Positions 21,526 to 35,314 of a DNA stretch of 64,000 nucleotides are shown here, piece by piece. The stretch comes from Holacanthus passer. Taxonomy: Eukaryota > Chordata > Actinopteri > Pomacanthidae. The notes beneath the pieces were generated by a model. That model was not told the origin of the DNA, did not search any database, and saw only the letters and a list, made by a program, of their open reading frames with translations. The position numbers were made by a program, and so were the translations under genes. Each line of letters begins with the position of its first letter. Positions within the stretch are counted from its first letter, which is position 1. Location: contig JAFREQ010000003.1 of the NCBI GenBank assembly GCA_025331565.1, forward strand, positions 13,323,001 through 13,387,000, written 5' to 3'.

Positions 21526-24500
21526 CTGTGGAGGAAAGAGAGGGATAGAGTGAATCTGTGTCTGCATGTCTCGTGTGTGTGTATATATTTATATGTGTGT
21601 TTATGTACAATGTACAGTGTGTGTGTGTGTGTGTGTGTCTCAGTGGTGTTTTTGATGTTAATGCCTTGGGTTGCTTTGTGTTTTTGATGCACAATAAATC
21701 CTGTGGTGAAGCATGAGCACATTTTTCGTTGGCTCTCTTTTTCTCAGGGGGCCTTCAAACGCGAGCTCTGGAATCTTTGTGATGGGAAAAAAATGTACAG
21801 CGTGCACAAGCATTAAGTCAATGAAGTAAATTGAGATGCCACTGAATCAAAGTAGCCGGCTATCTCTTTGAAGTTTCCATTACCCCTGATATTTCTACAT
21901 CAAACACAGTCACAAGGCTGATCCTAAAACCATTATCTGGCAAACTTCGGATGGCAGGGAAACTGCAAAGTACTGTATAGTGCATAGTTTTTACTAAAAA
22001 GGCAACGTGGACTTCCTGCAAACAGCCTCCAGTGGGGATCCCTACAGGATGTGATTAGCCTGGGAAAGCTCCTGATTCACTTCCTTTAGTTTCAGTCAAG
22101 ACCTTAATTCGTGGGGCTGCTTGAGAGAAAATGCCACCTTAAGCTGCTGTCAATCAAAACAGGAAGTGCCATTTGAGGTAAACATCCAGCTAAGAGGGAG
22201 TTGGGACCAGCGAGACACCGTCTTCAAAAACGACCCAATTATTTACATGTGGCTCTAGGTTTTAGCTGTCTTCATTCAGTGAGACAAAGACAGTCGCTCC
22301 TACAAGACTCTTTAAAGCTCTGCCATCATCCGTATGTACATACGGCTAAGATTTCTGAAAGCATAGTGGGTGAAGTTTTGCCAAAGTCTGTCATATATGC
22401 TGCTGGTCTAAATCATTCATGAGCCAGTTCTCTGTGCCTCCAGCCATTATGGCATCGAGTTTTCATGATGCTCATAACTGTCATGTCCTCCACCTTGCCT
22501 TCAAGTCTGCTAATCTGACCGCTCAAGGCCACTTTCTCGACTTTCCCACCTCTCACCTGAATCTGTGTGTGTCTGTGTGTGTGTGTGTGTGTGTGTGTAG
22601 AGAGGAAGATAGATCATTAAAATCAATGTCAGCTGAGTCTGTGCCGTGAGGTTTCACTTGGAGCAAAGACTTTATCAGCCTCCAAACAGGCTGATATTTG
22701 TCACTGCTCTGCATGTGCATACTGTGTTTGAGTGTGTGTGTGTGTGTGAGAGAAGAATGAACAGACAAGGAAGAGATAGTGTCAGACACAGAGGAGAAGG
22801 AGAATTGCATGTGAGCATGTAAGAAGAGTCTGATCTTGCCATGAATACAGAGCGATCTGAAGCCGGCCAATATATAATGCTGAGTATGAACTATGAACAC
22901 CGAAGCTCGAGCACCATCTTCCCCTAAGGAAGTTAGAAATGTGCAGAATCTCAACGGGGACATTTCACAGCGAGGCCACCTTGCTCTGAGTGAACCATGG
23001 TCTCACGGATTAGCAAACTGAAGACTTGTCTTGCATGAGTACAGACAGGCCCGGGAGGGCATGCGAAATAAAGCAAGAGGGAATGATGAAAGCATGAAAA
23101 GTGAAAAGGAAGAAGCAGAGTGTAGGCGATGACACGCTGCATGGACAGAAATTTTAAGTGCATTTCCACACACCTGCTTTCATGCACATTTTAAATATCT
23201 GAGCATTAAAAAAAAAACAGAGTGGAAAATTCCAAAAAACAGTCGGCATGTGGCAAAAAGATTTTTTATGCTTGGTTGAGGTGGAAAAGGTGATGTATCA
23301 ATGAAAACAGAATGCATCAAAGTGAAATGGATTAAGACTTAGCAAATAAGTCATGACACACATGAAGCATTTCGATGAAGAGACACTTGTGAACTTATAA
23401 GGAAACTCTAACATTCCTCAAATTAATAAGTGAAACGAACACACATTTTAATCCGTTTCTGCCTCATTTTCTCTAGTTTAAGGTTTGTCTATATCTCGTT
23501 GTGCCTCATTCTTCTTCTGCAATGTTGTAATAGACCCCAGCTGTAGAGTTAACCCCACCAGCTGTTCATCTCAACGCGGCCAACTCCTAATATTTGTTTC
23601 GCAGTCGTGGATGTAAACGCAGTTTGAAGACTTTCTGAAAAGTTGCTGAAAATTTTTTGCTGTATTTGGATGAAGGTTGACTCTTGAGAAGTGAGTGACA
23701 CGCGGGTATGACGCTTAAAAGGCAGCAAGGGCAGCAGGTGGAAGGCGCACAGACAATAGAGCTGTCTCCTAATGTGTGTGTGTGCTCGAGAGGAACTGAA
23801 GTGGAGCTGTCTGCAGCGAATAAACACGAAATGCAAAAAAAAACGCTCCAGCAGTCAAATTTGTGCAGATGCAAGCAAAAATACACTTTCCCTTTGTTCA
23901 GGTTGAAGACACTTTTAGGACACAACCTCCAAGTGAGTGGAACGACTGCTGCAAAGACAGCGAGGTACTGTGCAAAGAGGGATAGATGTGAGGCAGAAAG
24001 AAAAGTGGTATCTTAGGAGTAATATCTATCACCTCTCCCTACAGCGCCTTTAATCTACTCCTCTATATTCAGTATCTTCTGATGGCTCCGTACACATGAC
24101 TACAGCCCGCTTGGCACAGAGCCAGGTGGCTGTGATTCTTCCAGACAGGATCAGGGTACAGAAGACAATGACTTCAATATTTCAAGATGTGTGGGTTCCC
24201 AGAGCGCCCACTGAGTACAGGCCTCATAAGTTTCTCAGCAGAAGACGGTGGCACAGAGGCCGCAGGATGCACACGCTTTTTTAAAAAAAAAACTTGTTGC
24301 CAGACAGACACAAACAAATGTGCCGAGATACAAAGAAAAAAGGAAGAAAGCGGCGAGAAAATAAATGGGAGGGAAGCGGGGAAAAAAAAATGTTGAAGGA
24401 ATGAACAATTCATCACCGAGGCTCCTACCTGCACGACCAAGATGACCATGCCGATGGTTCCCAGCAGGTGCTTGTTGTCATCCAGCCATTCCTCCACCTT

Positions 24501-27500
24501 CTCGAAGCAGCCCTGAAAAGGAACAAAAGCTCGTGAGGACGCCGCTAAAGGAATGCGCATTTCCAGTGTGGCAGAAGAATCATGCCACCATCCAGAAAAA
24601 AAGCGACATACGCTGGGATGGATGAACTAGCAGGTGAGGTGTTAAAACAATGAATTACCCATGAGCGATGACTTTTACATGCAGACTTATGGGCCATATG
24701 GACGGACTAGCTCTTAAATGTATTCCCACCTGGGTTCACACAGAGGTCACTCCCTGGCAGCGAGGTGGGGTGATGGACTTAATGGTGGTTTCTGCTTTAA
24801 AACGGGGTCCCTTCTTGAGTGTGTGTGTGCTGAGGCAGCATGGAAGACTTAACTATATAGTATGGCCATCTCCTCTGGGCAGGATTACACACAAGCTTTT
24901 AGCGCTGCGCTCTCCCAGCGGACCAGCTCAATGTCTGCCTATTCTCATTTTGGCAATTATATTACAGCTTTTAATCCCCTACTTTGGAACTGCTAACAAA
25001 CCACATGCCAGACCAACAGCAGATTAGACTTGTAATGGGGGGAGATTGGTGAACATTGCACTGCAAGGTTTTGGAAGAAAAAAAAAAAAAAAAAGGGCTG
25101 TTGTCTCATGCATAATGGAAATAAATCCAGCGTGATCCGAATTCAGCAGTAAGATGCAAACTTTAACGCAACTTTAAATGCACATTCACAGGGTTGTAAA
25201 AACAACTGCTGAACAGATGGAGCAAAAATATAGAGGATTTATGCTTTTTTTTACATCCCCTGTGAATCACATGTAATAATATCAGTCATTGTTGTAAATT
25301 AACAAAACCAAATGTGTTCACACAATTTGTTATGAGACGACAAGATATGGATCTGGCTGATGATCCCACTAGTGTTATATTCATGGACGGATTATGAGAC
25401 AGTGGGCACAAACATGTAACAGACCCCCTTTTTCATAACTCTTTACAGTCGTTTTGTGTCTCTTTGTACCCATTTTGCATCTCTTTGTAATAGTTTTGTG
25501 TCTCTTTGTGGTTGTTTAGCGTCTCTTTGTAGCTGTTTAATTGACTTTACAACAAGAAATGTTGATCATCACGTCAGACAGAAGCTTCGGCCCAATGAGC
25601 CCCTGGGCTCCTGTGCCTGGTAGTAATCCTTCCATGGTTGTATCATATAGTGGATGTATAACAAAAACACATATTCTCATATACATCACAGCCAATGCAA
25701 ACTCACCCTGTTCCAGAACATGTTGGTGGAGTTATGCCCACAGTTCTGGTAATGCTCCTGGCAGCAGCGGTCAGGAACCACCTTCTCCTTCAGGGCCTCG
25801 TGCCAATCGGTGTATGCTATCACACCGCAGCACTTCCACTGTCAATGTCACACACACACAAACACACACATACATTGGACACAAGATTAGTTATGGTTCT
25901 TGTCAGTCAGAATCAGAATCAGGTTTGTCGCCAAGTAGGTTTTCACCTACAAGAAATTTGCGTCTGTGTTTTTGTGCATAACAATAATAACAAACATAGA
26001 GAAATATAGAGAAAGATAACAAGCATGTACTGCAGGTCTAGCAGCATGAATAGAAAACAGAGGGTTAACGATAAAATATGAAAAAAAAAACTAAAAAAAA
26101 AGTACAATGTCATTTAAATGAAGTAGGAGTAGAGGGAGACCTCAAACTAACTTTAGTGTAACAAGTACTGCAATTAGTCCCTTCACTTTAGAGTACTGCA
26201 ATAATGGAGCGAAGCGTACTTCAACAGCCACTTTTGACTTTTAATATCACGTTAATGCCACGGCTGTGAGCCAGCCAATACATTAGCTGGAATAATTCAG
26301 TTGAACTTTGCATTTATGTATCACTTGTAGTGTTGAGTGCACATTCAGGCTAATGCGTCTAATATTTGATGTGATGCGAGGTGTGAGGTCTTCCTACCTC
26401 TGCCTGGATGATGTTCCAGGCATTTCGCAGGCCTATGTTGTTTTCTGAGTTGTAGAGAGCCAGCCCGTCCTTCAGATCCTGCTTGGCGTTCTCACTCACC
26501 TGGACACCAAAGAGACAACACCAGCCCTGGTTAGAGACCTTGGTTTACTCTCATTTGAGTTATAGCATTCATTCTACGTATATCGAGGAGTAGGCAGTTA
26601 AAGAAGTGCATTCACATTATTGTGCTCTTTTCAAACGGTCAGTATCTTCACACGGATGTAAATGATCATGGATTCCTTTTTTCTCAGTTGACTAATCAAG
26701 ATGAAAATAGGTCATAGATCGCTGAGGGTTAATAACAACTAGAATGTAAACTTAACCTTCTGCTGTCATCTAAAAATAAACCTGCAACAGTGACTTGGAC
26801 TTTTTGCTTGATGACTGCAGATCTGACACGTGTCATGTGTTGTTTCGCGCACGCGCACGCATGCACGCACACACACACACGCGCGCGCACAGCTTCAACA
26901 TGCCCTTGAGCAGAGCGAGCAAATCATTTTCCTCTTGACTGAACCCCAACAATGTGCTCAGGGTTGTGCCATGTCTGATGGAGATTAATATCTCATTGGA
27001 TGTGTTAATGAGATACAAAATCAGAGCTTTAGTCCTCCTGCAGTTCGCTTCGCCCGTGGGGATTTGCTAACTGCCAGGACAGATTGAGAGGCGCTTCAGA
27101 TAAGGGGTAATTATTACTGGAAAAAATGACATGCACTGCCAGAGCCATGCTGTACATCTTCACAGGCAATTTAAGTTATATCAAAAAAAAAAAGAGGAAT
27201 ACACTTGCTTTAATATTTAGAGGTTAAGGTTTGAGAGTGTTCCTGGGTATAAAAAATATTCTGCACACAATCGGAGAAGAGGCATCGCGTCTGTCACTGC
27301 CTGCTTGTTTCTTTACTCAGAGAGGGAGGACTGGTGTTTGGAGGCTGCTCAGGAAAACTGAGGCAGCCAGGAATACGATTTTAATGTCATTCCCTGTGTA
27401 GCTCACCAGAAACCTGTATTCTGTACACTGAGCTATACGAGACCAAACCTTCCTTTGATCAGACAGAAAACTAGATTGAACTTTCAATTAAGCGGTTCAG

Positions 27501-30500
27501 CAGTTTATGGGTGGAAGAAAAAAAACAAAACAACCCCTCAAACCCTTGTTTTCTGAGCTGTGAGCCATAAGAAATCTATTTGCTGAATTAAACATAAAAG
27601 TGAAATACATTTCTTCCTGATTAATTAAAGTTTTCCTGGCAATAAAACGTTTTAGTTATCATTAATCATGCAGAACCCATTTAAAGCATCCTCTAAAACC
27701 TTTGAAATAAGATTAGTATCGTTTCAAATCACATTCTTCTTTCTCGCTCTGTAACTTTGCTGATGCAGGGGACCGGATCTGCGTCTTGCACCTCGGGCTG
27801 CGGGCCCGACCGTATCTGTCCTTGTGCGAGAAAATGAGATGAAGAGCAGCATCATCAATCTCTGCCTCGTACTTTGTTTCTACCCTCTGTCTTCTCCCCT
27901 CCATCTAGGCTCTGTGTGATGCTGCTCGCTCATTACTGACTCCTCGCGCTAACACGGTCGCTAGAGACTAGTAGAGGGGCCCCCCTACCACAATAAAAAT
28001 CATCTTCTGAGTCTCCAATAAGTCTCTGCACATCTTCCATTTCATGTGTGGAAGTCTTTGTTACAGCCTGAAATGAAACTTAATGATCCAGATATGCCGC
28101 TAACGAGAGGCAGACAAATGACTGCAGAAAAAAACAGGGGTTTGATCATGCAACACTCTGCCCCATTTTCTCCTTGCAAAAGGAGCAGATACAAACGCGC
28201 CTCTGTTGCATTAGCCTATTTTTTTTCTGATAAGGAAAAAACCAACTTCTTGACTGAGGCTCATGGAACTGTTCGCAAATAAAAGTCCAACACCATCCTT
28301 CGGCAGCAGCTAACTCCTGGTAAGTTTTCTCTGAAACTTGCCACAGGGCATCGATGCAATACCTCAAGTGTGGCATATTGATGAAACCCTGAGACGCCGC
28401 TCATACTTCTCATTAGATAGATAAGCTTGTGATTTCCTCCAGGCTGACAAAGTCCATGCTCAGCAATACAGGACAGCGCATTTATCACAGGAATCTTAAG
28501 GGTTTGGCTCGGCCGGCCGCGCGAACACACACAAGAGCCACGGACAGGGAGGAAGCAGGGGGAGATGTGCAGATATACATGTTGACAGGGCAGAGGAAGG
28601 AACGGACTTTTCTGTCCAAATTGGCGTCAGTTTTCTGTCACTGCAGAAAAGCAGAGGAGGGAGAGCGGGCAGTGGATTGTCTGATTAACACCTGTCTGTC
28701 ACTTCAGATGCCGGAACAATCTGTAAGAACACATCCAGCCAGTACTGACATGACCAAATGGTAAAGTATTAAAGCTATTCTACTTTTAATTTTCTCCTGG
28801 TTTTATGCTTTAAACCATTTTCAACCACAATCTTACAAGCAGAGGCATTAATAATTCCAGTATGAGGACTCCCTGCTGTCAGAATCGGGCTCCAGGTCTG
28901 GTGACATGTAAACACCTTTGGGGACCAGGTACACCGGGAGGTGTCACAATGCAGACGCAGAGCTACAATACTTATTACCAGAGCACAGAGCCATGACCGA
29001 GCTGTCTGCTCCCATTTCTGAACAATGTGAAAGATGTGATCTTTTCGCTGCTGTTTCCGTGTTGAATATGCACCGCAAATTCAATTTTCCTGTTCAGACA
29101 GCAAAGGTCACATCATGTGCCATGTAGATGACAAATTCTAACACGTGCAGAGATGCGTATTCGGGTTGTACTTCAGTGTTGATTCCCTTGTATTTCTTTC
29201 TCATTAGTTTTGCCTCTGAGGACGACTGGCTGTCTCAGACAACAACACAAGAAAGCACCGCTCATTGCTTCATTTACAGTAAGCGATGTGATGGGTGTGC
29301 AGAAGAGCAGTTATTGTATTGGTGTTGGAGTTTTATTCACTTGTACCCAACTGCTATTTATCACTTTGAGTGATTACAATCTTCTGTTACAGTGTTTAAT
29401 TCCAAATGAATCACGGTCTCTGCAGTACAATTTCACAACAAATAAATAATAAAATCTACAGACTATGCAGGTGGTTTACTAAACATATTACCACTGTGAG
29501 GAAGATGCCAGCGTGATGAAAAAAACAACCCATCTGTGAAATAAGACAAATGGTACATGGAGGATGTAAAAATGAAAGTTTTTAGTAGGCTGCCACCTTC
29601 TGTGCACGCTGGCAGGAGAACGGGACTTGGAGATGCACATGCATAACTGAAGGAGAGTGGAGGCATTAGTCAAAGAAAAACATTGACAGATATTCACTTT
29701 TAGCATTTTGTTTGTTGGCCATTTGGATGTTATTGCCAGCATGTTGTTGCACCTTTTATTTTGATATGACTAATGTGCAAACAGCCTGAAACATTATCAC
29801 ATGTTTGGAGTCGTGTTTCTGATCATGTGGCAAAGTCGATATATATTTCTCTCTCTGGAGACTCTGAGTCTTTAACTGCTAAATGCGAAACCATGTTCAC
29901 CAGCTTGTCTCTAACTGTGTCTGTCTGCTGTTTGGTGATGGGCAGGTAGCGTAAAGTGGGTTTTTAGAGCGGTGAGAGTGAATTGAAACAGTGAAGTCGG
30001 AGGCTGGAAAACCAGAACAGTTAGCATAAAGAATTATAACCACATTCACACACAACCCCTTTTAGATAGAAGTCATGTGATCCATTGTTAATATAAACAT
30101 ATTGATTATAGCCACTTTCACTTCCTTTACTTGCACATTTACCCTCCTAGAATAGCAGGTCAGATTCTTGACACGTCCACATCATAACGATTATCAATGG
30201 ATTATCGTGATGGGTCATGTGACATCATGGTAAGAAAAATGATGGTGTATTTGTACCACAGCTACAGATTTGTCTCAAAAACAATGTGGGTACATTTAAG
30301 TCAAGTGTTTCTGGTTATGGTAAACCTTTATGATAAGTGGAAAACAATACAGTCCTAATTAAATCTCAAAGAAAAAACCTGCAGTACTTTTCAGAACTAT
30401 AACTTTTTCATTAAAGCAGGCTTCAGAATCGTGCCAGTGGAAAAAAAAGTGGAAATGCACACCAATCCTCAGGGTCTTTACTATAAAGTAGAGAAATCTA

Positions 30501-33500
30501 CACGGACCAAATTTCCACTTTGCCCGGCTATTCTTCAAATTGCTATTTCCTATTCTACTCACCTCATCTCATTTCATCAGCCACGCAATTCAGAAGAAAT
30601 TGTCACATATTTTACTGCTTCTTCAAGTGAAAGAAAGCAAGTCTTTTTTTTCCTGTACTGTCAGATCACAGAGGCTCTGCTGGCTTATCTCCAGTCAGCT
30701 GTACAAGTATTAAAAGAGTGTTACCTCATAACCAAACATGAAAATGACAGTCGCACATCTTCCATTATTAGCCGTACACACAAGGATAAACTCATGTCAA
30801 CCCGGAGAATCTTCCTTTTTCAAGTCTAATTTGTTACATTGGCGCTAAGGTGCCGAAGTGTTCAGCTCTCACACTCAGTTTCACAATCACTCCTGAGTCA
30901 CTCGCGCACTGTCAGGGCACGCTGGCTCCCAAGAACCGAAACTAACAATATTTTACTGTTACTCTCATTGCACAGCTCTGGACAAGTGCGTGAGCTAACT
31001 GCCTGGAAAGTGTAATAAATGATGTGGAGAGAAACAGCAACACAGCCAGAGGTCCCCAACAGCACATCATTAAACAGGATACTTAATTCCCTCGTTTGTT
31101 CTGCAAGCCTGCGCCGAGTAGCCCGAGGCCAGGGCACTCGACGAGCGAGGGTTGAAGACCCCCACCGCCTCTCTGTAATTGGGCTGGGAAAGAGTAAAGC
31201 ATGGCCAGAGACCGAACGCAATTCTGCCTGTAAACAAATGCAACACATGACTAGAAGTGTCTGCTGGTTCGCTGGGTTGTTAGCGAGATAGTAGATCAGG
31301 GATGTGGCGTGGCCTCACCTGCCCTCTGAACTAATCTTTTAAACTTCCTCCTCCGTGACATCAACACCTTTCTCTCTACTTCTAAAACTTCACAGTGAGA
31401 TCTCACCTCGTTTTTGTCACATTTGTCCTCTTTCAGACAGATTTTACTTACTTCTCCCTCTTTCCTCTAACAACTTCCTTCCCTTAGATATCTCACCTGT
31501 GTCCACCTGCTTTCCCTCACTCCCCCCGCATCTACATTTTCTCCTCCCCTCCCTTCTCCCCATATCCTCGTGCACATGCTTTTGGTGCTTCGCCTCTCTC
31601 CTTGCCAGGTCCTGTTTCCTCATTCTGAGCTAATAAACCTTGTGAGTTCGGCTCGGCGCGTTGGGTTGACGGAGGCACAATGAGGTCACGGCGTTAAAGA
31701 CGGATGGCTGTAATCTGGTTTGTGGCCGGGCCATCTGCTGTAGTCAGCTGGTTGCTAACTGCAGGGCCAGCCTTTATTATACTACGGCCTCTACATGGCA
31801 TTTAATCAGAGAGCTTAATGCCGTTGGGCTGCGGAGGGAAAGACGGGGGTACCTACACATAAGCCATACCTGGAGGCAGGACTGCTGGCGTGAGGAATAA
31901 GAGAGAGGAATTCTCCATTAAGAAGAAAGAGCAGTAACTCTTAAGCAGGATTAAGCTGGTGGAAATGCAGAAGTAAAAGGGGAGACGAGGTGACTAAATT
32001 AAAGCAGTGAAAAAAAAATATGTTCCTCCAGCAAAACCAGACACTATGTGTTCGCTTCCTCACCGCATCTCGTCGACAGCTTGTCACCCGCAAGGATCAC
32101 AGTTGGCAGAGGCGTCACTCATGACTTAAAGATGACCCATTTGAAAGACTAAAATATCTGTTTTGCAGGCCCCTGTCAATACACATTTAAAAGCTGCCAA
32201 CTACTGTATGTCTTCCAGACTTGTTAATAAATGCCTTGTGATTAGGAGATCAAATAAGAGAAGTGAATTAGCGATTCCTCTGATCACAGCCTGTAGCCGA
32301 GGATGAGGGGAGCCTGACACGGCATACGAGATCTCACAGGAGAGAGAGAGCGAGCCAAGAGGAAGAGAGAAAACACAGCAACATCTGAAGACCCGGCGTG
32401 ATGGACACCGATTGTCCTTCATCTAATCCTGACATTATTTAACATAAAACACCATCTGAGTAATAGCATCGCACAATTTCCTCAAATTTGCGGGACGTCT
32501 CATTTGAAAATGCCATCTCCAATAACATATAATTTGCTGCGACGGCCTTGCTTTTCCAATGACATTTGAAGACCAATAAAGGGAAATATATTCGGTAGCG
32601 ATCAGCATTATCATGGTTTCACATCCCATTAGGTCTAAGTCGGGATAAACACGCCGTAATTTGGCAAGATGGGAGAAACATAAAATACGTTTGCTATTCA
32701 CTGGAACGTCTAACGCCCCTATCCTTTACTAATGCAGACTCATTTGATTTCACATTTAAGAAATCCTCAGCCCTACCTGGCTATCTCCCCCTGACTTCAC
32801 AGGTGATGGGAAGGCGCTGCTGTGAAGTCAAGAGGCTCTCTATTAAAATTCCACTGGAGGGATCAGGGTTTGGAGGTTTTTTTTTTTTCTTCCAAAGTTA
32901 AGCCGGTAATATTTAGGAGATAAGACCGCAGACATATTTACTCCAGACAGGGTGTGCCTCCGAGACCTGATCCAAATCTGAGAATGGATTGGCTGCTAAA
33001 TGATTTCTTTTATCTGCCTGAGAGACTAAGTTTGAGCAATAACCTGAGAACAAAGAGGGAGAATTAGCCGACGTCCCGAGGGCCAGGCGACATAGAGACT
33101 TTGAATATATAAATAGATGAATCCATCAACGACGTGTCCTTGAAAACTGATAGAAGTCCTCATCACTCGTCCTGCACGAGACATTTGTCATCTTCGGCCT
33201 GAAACATTTGTGGGGCAATTTAATTAAACACGGAGAAGAAACCGGTCTGTTCATGGATCTCCGGAGCTTGACATATTGTCATCTGTCACCATGCAGACAC
33301 ACACCTGACTTGAGCTCATGCAGGGGTCATGGGAAACGTGCTCACCGACCAATTACAGGCAGCCAACTGGTGGGATTGGGCTGCATTTTGTGGCCTAACC
33401 TTTGACTCTGGGTTAATGGCAGAATGAAGACATTCAACGTTCAACAACCAAATATAAAAAGAGGAAACTTGGATCCCCGGAAGCAACTGGAACATGGATA

Positions 33501-35283
33501 TGTTTATCACACTAACACCTTTTACTGCTTTGTGTAGTTGCGTGTGTATGCATGTGTGTGCGTGTGAGCTTTAAGACATTAACTTTCTATGACTCAGACT
33601 GCAACATATGCCTCACAGCCTTGAAATTGTCTGTGCACACTATGGATAAGCTGTGGTCAAGTGTTAGATTGCAGAAGAAAATGTTTCACAGTTAACTGGA
33701 ACCGTAACTGACACTTAGCTTTGTGTTTCAGCTTTGCATTCAGACCTAACACGGGAAACAAAATGAACTTACCTTATCTGAGTAGACGAAGAACAGGATG
33801 AGTAATATCAGCTCTGCCAGGAGAATTATCAGCAGGACAATGAAGAACTGTCAGAGAGAGAGAGAGAGGTGGGTGAGCCTGGGTTTTAACAGCTGCTTCG
33901 GCAAGTAAATCGACCCTGTCACGCAGGTGAAAACATGTTGAATATAAACCTGAGAGACGAAGACTCTGCTGCAGTCATTTGTGTCTCACACATGACAGTT
34001 TTTATACACTTTATAATGAGCTCTGCAGCCGTGATTTGAAGTGCTTTTGATTCATCCTCTACCTTCAGATGAAATGTGTGGGCGTGTGATTCCGTCAGTA
34101 TCTGTGCATGGAAACATGATCAGTCAATCCAGGTTAAAGGAATAGTTTGACATTCTCTCTTGCAGGTGGCTTGATGAGAAAACGACTCTCATACCTGTGC
34201 AGCAAATATGAAACTCCAGCCAGCAGCCTGTTAGTTCAGTTTAGCATTAAGACTGGAAACAGCCGGCATTCTGACTGAATGCATGCCGGGGGGCTATAGC
34301 TCAGGTGGCAGAGTGGTTGTCCACCAATCAGAAGGTTGGTGGTTTGATCCCTGGCCCCTATGTGTCAAAGTGTCCTTGGGCAAGATACTGAACCTCAAAT
34401 AGCCCCCGATGGCTGTTCCATTGCTATGTACGTCGCTTTGGATAAAAGCGTCTGCTAAATGAAATTGTAGATTGTAGAATGTAAAGTGTATAAAGGACAT
34501 GCTTTTATATGCTGGACTGAAAATGTCCAACACTTAAACAAACTTATTTGACCTTCTTATCTGAATCTGCTTTGAAAATGCTGAACTACTCCTTTAAGGT
34601 TACAGTCCACGATCTCAGCCTGTGAGCGGAATACGCAGATTTCTCAGTCATGAAATAAAGGAACACACACTCAAACAGGATAAGGTAAGACAGAAAAAAA
34701 GAAAGATAAAGGAGGACATGGGAGTGACAGAGGGAGGAAAAAAGGAGAATCCAAGTGCTGGAGGGCTTGTGAACGTGCAAAAGGCAGGGGAAGGAGGTTT
34801 AATACCTCCCTAGATTAATTTCCAACACAGCCTTGCATCTAATCTAGTATTCTCCTCTTCCTACTCGACTCCCCTTCAGCTCAATATTTACCGAGCTCTT
34901 CTCCGCAGCATGGGAGCAGGCACGCGAACCTAGAGTTTGAGAAAACCCCCATTAATTCCAAACTCATTTGGGAGGAAGGGGGTAGGCTATTATTTGTGTC
35001 AAGGCCCAAATGAAATAGCTCAAACAGTTTGTTGTCGGTCGAGTATCTGGGTTGCCAGTTTAGTGTATCACTGTTGCGCCTTTGCAGTCGGTTTGTCACA
35101 TTTTCCTGCTCCTCAAAGTTAAAAGAAACGCTTCTGTATATCGAATTGGCGGCGCTCTGATGGCTCTGCATGAGAATGTGTGTGTACGTCTTTGCACGCA
35201 CACACACACGGCTTTGTGGGCGTATGTTCTCATCTGCTAGCAACTCACACTTTCAAGGTTTTAAAGTGTTGACTTTGTTGTCT

Positions 35284-35314
<31 letters not shown>

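Larger units (their letters stand above)
21526..24428 (-). other. tspan9 intron between coding exons 6 and 7
   Basis: 2.9-kb intron rich in TG/CA tracts (21617-21638, 22564-22598, 22729-22748). No exon, RNA gene or larger repeat recognised. Confidence 0.75.

Noticed and set aside
30431..30829. 132-codon plus-strand frame in a tspan9 intron
   Set aside because: No known motif, antisense to the gene, no splice signals that would extend it.
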